IMG/VR virus record: IMGVR_UViG_3300042934_001067
Coordinates: 62,001-126,000 of that record
Strand: one strand, 5' to 3'
Length of the DNA: 64,000 nt
DNA from: a virus
How positions within the stretch are numbered: the first letter of the stretch is position 1; every line of letters begins with the position of its first letter. The notes under the pieces were generated by a model. The model searched no databases. It had not been told where the DNA came from and was given only the letters and a program-made list of their open reading frames with translations. Below are positions 61,124 to 64,000 of this stretch, in pieces. Both the position numbers and the translations under genes were made by a program.

Positions 61124-64000
61124 TCAGAGGGGCTGGTAGGTGACGAGGCTCAGGCCCCGGTCGTTCTTGCGGAGTTCGGCCAGGCAGAGAGCACCCTTGG
61201 TGAAGCGGCGCTGCTCGACGGCCCAGGCGTCGCGGAACACGGCGACGCGGAGGGTGGAGATCTCAGTCTCCAGGCTCAGGAAGCCCATCTCACCGTTCTT
61301 GTGCGGCCGGGCTCCGGCGACGATCGCGGCGACGTAGTAGGTGCCGTTCGGGCCGGTGGCCAGCCGCTCGGCCTGCGCGCGGAGGGTGGCGCGGTCCTGC
61401 TCGCCGAGGTCGTCGAACGGGGTGCTGGAGAGGTAGGTGCCGAGCATCTCGTGCTCGATGGTCCGTACGTCGACCGGCGTGTACGGCTCGATGGTGTGGA
61501 TCTCCATCGGCGGCGGCGCGGTGTACTGGCGGCAGGCCTTGGTGCAGCGCTTCGGCAGCGGCTTCCGCTTGAGCAGCTTGCCGGTGCGCGGGTTGATCGG
61601 TGCGGGCTCGCTGGCCCAGTCGAAGGTGCACCACACGCTCTGGATCTGGGTGGCGCCGGGGGCCGTCTCGACGGTCTTGTGGACGCACTGGGCGTCGTCG
61701 CCGGTCTTGGCGGCGAGCAGCTTGGCTTCCAGGCCGCGCCGGTTGGTGACGAGGGTGTCGAAGGCGCCGACGCGGGCGAGGAGGGCGACGACTCCGGCGT
61801 TGGCCTTGGGGCCCTTGCGCTCGGTGAAGTCGTCCCAGGTTGTATACGGCTGGCCCGCTTGTAGGTCGGCGACGGCGGCCGACCCCACGCCCTTTACCGA
61901 ATCGAGACCGTAGCGGACCGCGTAGGTGTCGGGGTCGGGGCGGAAGCCCGCGCCGGAGCGGTTGATGTCCGGCGGGAGGACGTCCACGTCGAGGCGGCGG
62001 GCCTCCTTGACGAACTCGGGGACGCGGTCCTTGTCGACGGTGGACATGGCGGCGACGAGGAACTCGCGCGGGTAGTTGACCTTGAGGAACGCGGTCCAGT
62101 AGGCGAGGAAGGCGTACGCGTAGGCGTGGGACTTGTTGAAGCCGTACTTGGAGAACTCGGCCATCTGGTTCCACAGCCGCTCGGCGGCCTCGTGGGGCAT
62201 GTCGACGCGGTCCAGGAACTCGCGCCCGGCGTCGGCGATGGCGGAGACCTTCTTCTTGCCGAGGATCCGGCGGACGCCGTCGGCTTCGGACTCGTCGTAC
62301 CCGGCCAGGAGTCGGGTGACGGCCATGACCTGCTCCTGGTAGATCATGGCGCCCCAGGTGGGCTCCAGGACGCGGCGCAGGCGTTCGTCGGGGAAGGAGA
62401 CGTCCTGCTCGCCCGCGCGGCGGCGGAGGTAGAGGTCGGTCAGGCCGGAGTTGGCCGGGCCGGGGCGGACGATGGTGACCATGTCGGCCAGCTCGGCGAC
62501 GTTGCCTGGGCGCATGCGTTCGCACAGGCGGGTGCCGGAGTGGGTTTCGACCTGGAAGACACCGAGGGTGTGGGCGGCGCGCAGTTCGTCCCAGACCAGC
62601 GGGTCCTCGAACTCGGCCTCGAAGGCCTCCAGGTCGATCTCGTAGCGGCGCTGGTCACGCACCAGGTCGAGGGTCTGCTGGATGGTGTCCAGCGTCCTCA
62701 GGGTCAGGATGTCGAACTTCACCAGGCCGATCGCCTCGACGTCGCCCATGGCCCACTGGGTCACCATCTGCTCTTCGCCGTCGATGGTGCGCATCGGCAG
62801 CCAGTCGGTGAGCGGGGCGCCGGTGGAGATGACGACCCCGGCGGCGTGGCGGCCGTAGGACTTCAGGCGGCCGACCAGGCGCTCGGCCATGGCGAACAGC
62901 TCGGGGTAGCGGTCGGCGAACGGCTGGAGCTGGTCGGCGTGCTGGGCCCAGAGGTCCTCCCAGGACATGCCGAGTCCGGCGGTGCCCGCTTCGGCCTCGT
63001 CGATGAGGGTGGAGACCTGGCGGAGGTCGGCCGCCGCGCCTTCGGGGAGCTGGGAGGCGAGCGCACGGACCAGCTCGTTGATGACGGCCTTGTTCTTCAG
63101 CCGCAGCTCGGAGCCGATGGAGACGACCTGCTTCTCGCCCCAGCGCTCGCGGAGGTAGCCGAGGATCTCGGCCTTCCTGCTGGCGGGGAAGTCGACGTCG
63201 AAGTCGGGCAGGCCTGCGCGGCCCCGGGTCAGGAACCGCTCGAAGAGCAGGTCGTGCCGGACCGGGTCGAGGCTGGTGATGCGGGCGAGGTAGGCGACCA
63301 GGGAGCCGCCGCCGCTCCCCCGGCCGGGGCCGACGAGGATGCCGTTGTCCTTGGCCCAGCCGACGTAGTCCGCGACCATGAGGTAGTAGCCGCAGAAGCC
63401 CTTCTCGACCAGCAGGTCCATCTCCCGCATGTAGCGGTCGCGGTAGATGCGCTGCGAGCCGGAGGCGCCGACCTGGGCGCTGGCGGGCAGCCGGTCCCAG
63501 TTGGAGATGCACAGGGCGTTCAGCCGTCGCTCGTCCTCGGCGGGGTCGCCGGTGAAGGAGGGCGTGGTCGTGTCGCCTTCGATGCGGGCGTTGCAGCGGT
63601 CCGCCAGCGCCGTGGTGTTGGCGATGGCCTCCTCTACGACGCGGTCGCCGAGGTAGGCGAGTCCGGCGCGGACCTCGGCCTCGCCCATGACGTAGAGGTT
63701 CAGGTCCTCGGAGAAGAGGTCGCCTTCGTCCTGAACGTCCTTGTTGGTCTGGCAGGCGATCCAGACGTCGTGGGCGTGGGCGTCGTCGGCGGTCGGGAAG
63801 TGAGAGTCGACGGTGGCCAGCAGCGGCAGGCCGAACTCGGTGGCCAGGGAGACGAGGGCCTGGTTGAGGTTGACCTGGTCCGGCATGTCGTTGGGCTGCA
63901 GTTCGACGTACAGGCGGCCCGGGTAGAGGTCCATGAGCCGGGTCAGACGCTGGCGGGCCAGCTCCATGTCGCCCGCCTTGACGGCGACGGCGACGGGGCC
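61124..64000 (-). CDS. dnaE: DNA polymerase III alpha subunit (5' part missing)
   Basis: 958 residues inside the window; the reading frame runs off the right edge without a start, so the N-terminal PHP part is missing. Active-site motifs: PDFDVDF near 63195 (two of three catalytic Asp) and GPGRGSGGGSL with ARITSLDP. Downstream come helix-hairpin-helix (VRYGLDSVKGVGSAAVADLQ), OB-like and C-terminal regions. A DnaE-type phage replicase or an error-prone DnaE2-like protein are both possible. It would replicate the element. Stop TGA precedes the membrane protein gene by ten bases. Confidence 0.92.
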   Translation of the reverse strand, partial: GPVAVAVKAGDMELARQRLTRLMDLYPGRLYVELQPNDMPDQVNLNQALVSLATEFGLPLLATVDSHFPTADDAHAHDVWIACQTNKDVQDEGDLFSEDLNLYVMGEAEVRAGLAYLGDRVVEEAIANTTALADRCNARIEGDTTTPSFTGDPAEDERRLNALCISNWDRLPASAQVGASGSQRIYRDRYMREMDLLVEKGFCGYYLMVADYVGWAKDNGILVGPGRGSGGGSLVAYLARITSLDPVRHDLLFERFLTRGRAGLPDFDVDFPASRKAEILGYLRERWGEKQVVSIGSELRLKNKAVINELVRALASQLPEGAAADLRQVSTLIDEAEAGTAGLGMSWEDLWAQHADQLQPFADRYPELFAMAERLVGRLKSYGRHAAGVVISTGAPLTDWLPMRTIDGEEQMVTQWAMGDVEAIGLVKFDILTLRTLDTIQQTLDLVRDQRRYEIDLEAFEAEFEDPLVWDELRAAHTLGVFQVETHSGTRLCERMRPGNVAELADMVTIVRPGPANSGLTDLYLRRRAGEQDVSFPDERLRRVLEPTWGAMIYQEQVMAVTRLLAGYDESEADGVRRILGKKKVSAIADAGREFLDRVDMPHEAAERLWNQMAEFSKYGFNKSHAYAYAFLAYWTAFLKVNYPREFLVAAMSTVDKDRVPEFVKEARRLDVDVLPPDINRSGAGFRPDPDTYAVRYGLDSVKGVGSAAVADLQAGQPYTTWDDFTERKGPKANAGVVALLARVGAFDTLVTNRRGLEAKLLAAKTGDDAQCVHKTVETAPGATQIQSVWCTFDWASEPAPINPRTGKLLKRKPLPKRCTKACRQYTAPPPMEIHTIEPYTPVDVRTIEHEMLGTYLSSTPFDDLGEQDRATLRAQAERLATGPNGTYYVAAIVAGARPHKNGEMGFLSLETEISTLRVAVFRDAWAVEQRRFTKGALCLAELRKNDRGLSLVTYQPL

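Overview
The window is about 70% G+C, uses many GTG starts and has pervasive ATGA/GTGA start-stop overlaps. It carries typical actinomycete genes: an XRE/DUF5753 regulator with a DUF397 partner, an RsbW-type ATPase and a DUF2637/SpdB-like protein. The host is most likely Streptomyces or a close relative. Phage-type genes (large terminase, sigma-like protein, RuvC-like and Hjc-like nucleases, Cas4-like exonuclease, RecA, DNA polymerase III alpha, virion-style multidomain proteins) sit beside plasmid and host genes. A phage-plasmid, large prophage or giant plasmid is therefore inferred. No capsid, portal or tail gene is visible.

Layout. (1) Positions 1-20.3 kb: about 27 leftward genes, mostly unrecognised modular proteins that mix winged-helix-like, 'PGD' barrel-like and zinc-ribbon segments; one carries an Arr-like ADP-ribosyltransferase half. 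Seven of eight copies of a distinctive promoter lie here: a 16-bp palindrome TGCAYATSGRTRTGCA fills the spacer between a -35-like hexamer and a TANNNT -10. (2) 20.3-23.5 kb: a rightward coupled cluster diverging from region 1. (3) 23.4-39.97 kb: a mosaic of host-type regulators, a tightly coupled rightward operon ending in RNase H and a complete tyrosine recombinase, a small-peptide/JmjC-oxygenase pair, a second degenerate recombinase beside a 23-bp inverted repeat, a decayed orphan CRISPR array, and an XRE/membrane-protein pair with a long palindromic operator. (4) 40.0-64 kb: leftward again. A DUF2637 protein and the eighth palindromic promoter are followed by two giant multidomain enzymes (ParB/RelE/ART/2H and GNAT/ParB/zinc/GNAT/nucleotidyltransferase) downstream of terminase, then recombination and replication genes up to dnaE, which runs off the right edge.

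How it may work together (inference). The palindromic promoters look like a coordinately controlled, probably repressor-regulated early regulon spanning both leftward blocks. The dnaE-recA-resolvase-exonuclease set would replicate and recombine the element, and terminase would package it. The fused enzymes with a shared SATxFFRxAA N-terminus look like packaged effectors or a processed polyprotein. The most novel signals are this promoter regulon, the fused effector locus with an out-of-frame antitoxin-like gene, and two tRNA-like intergenic elements.
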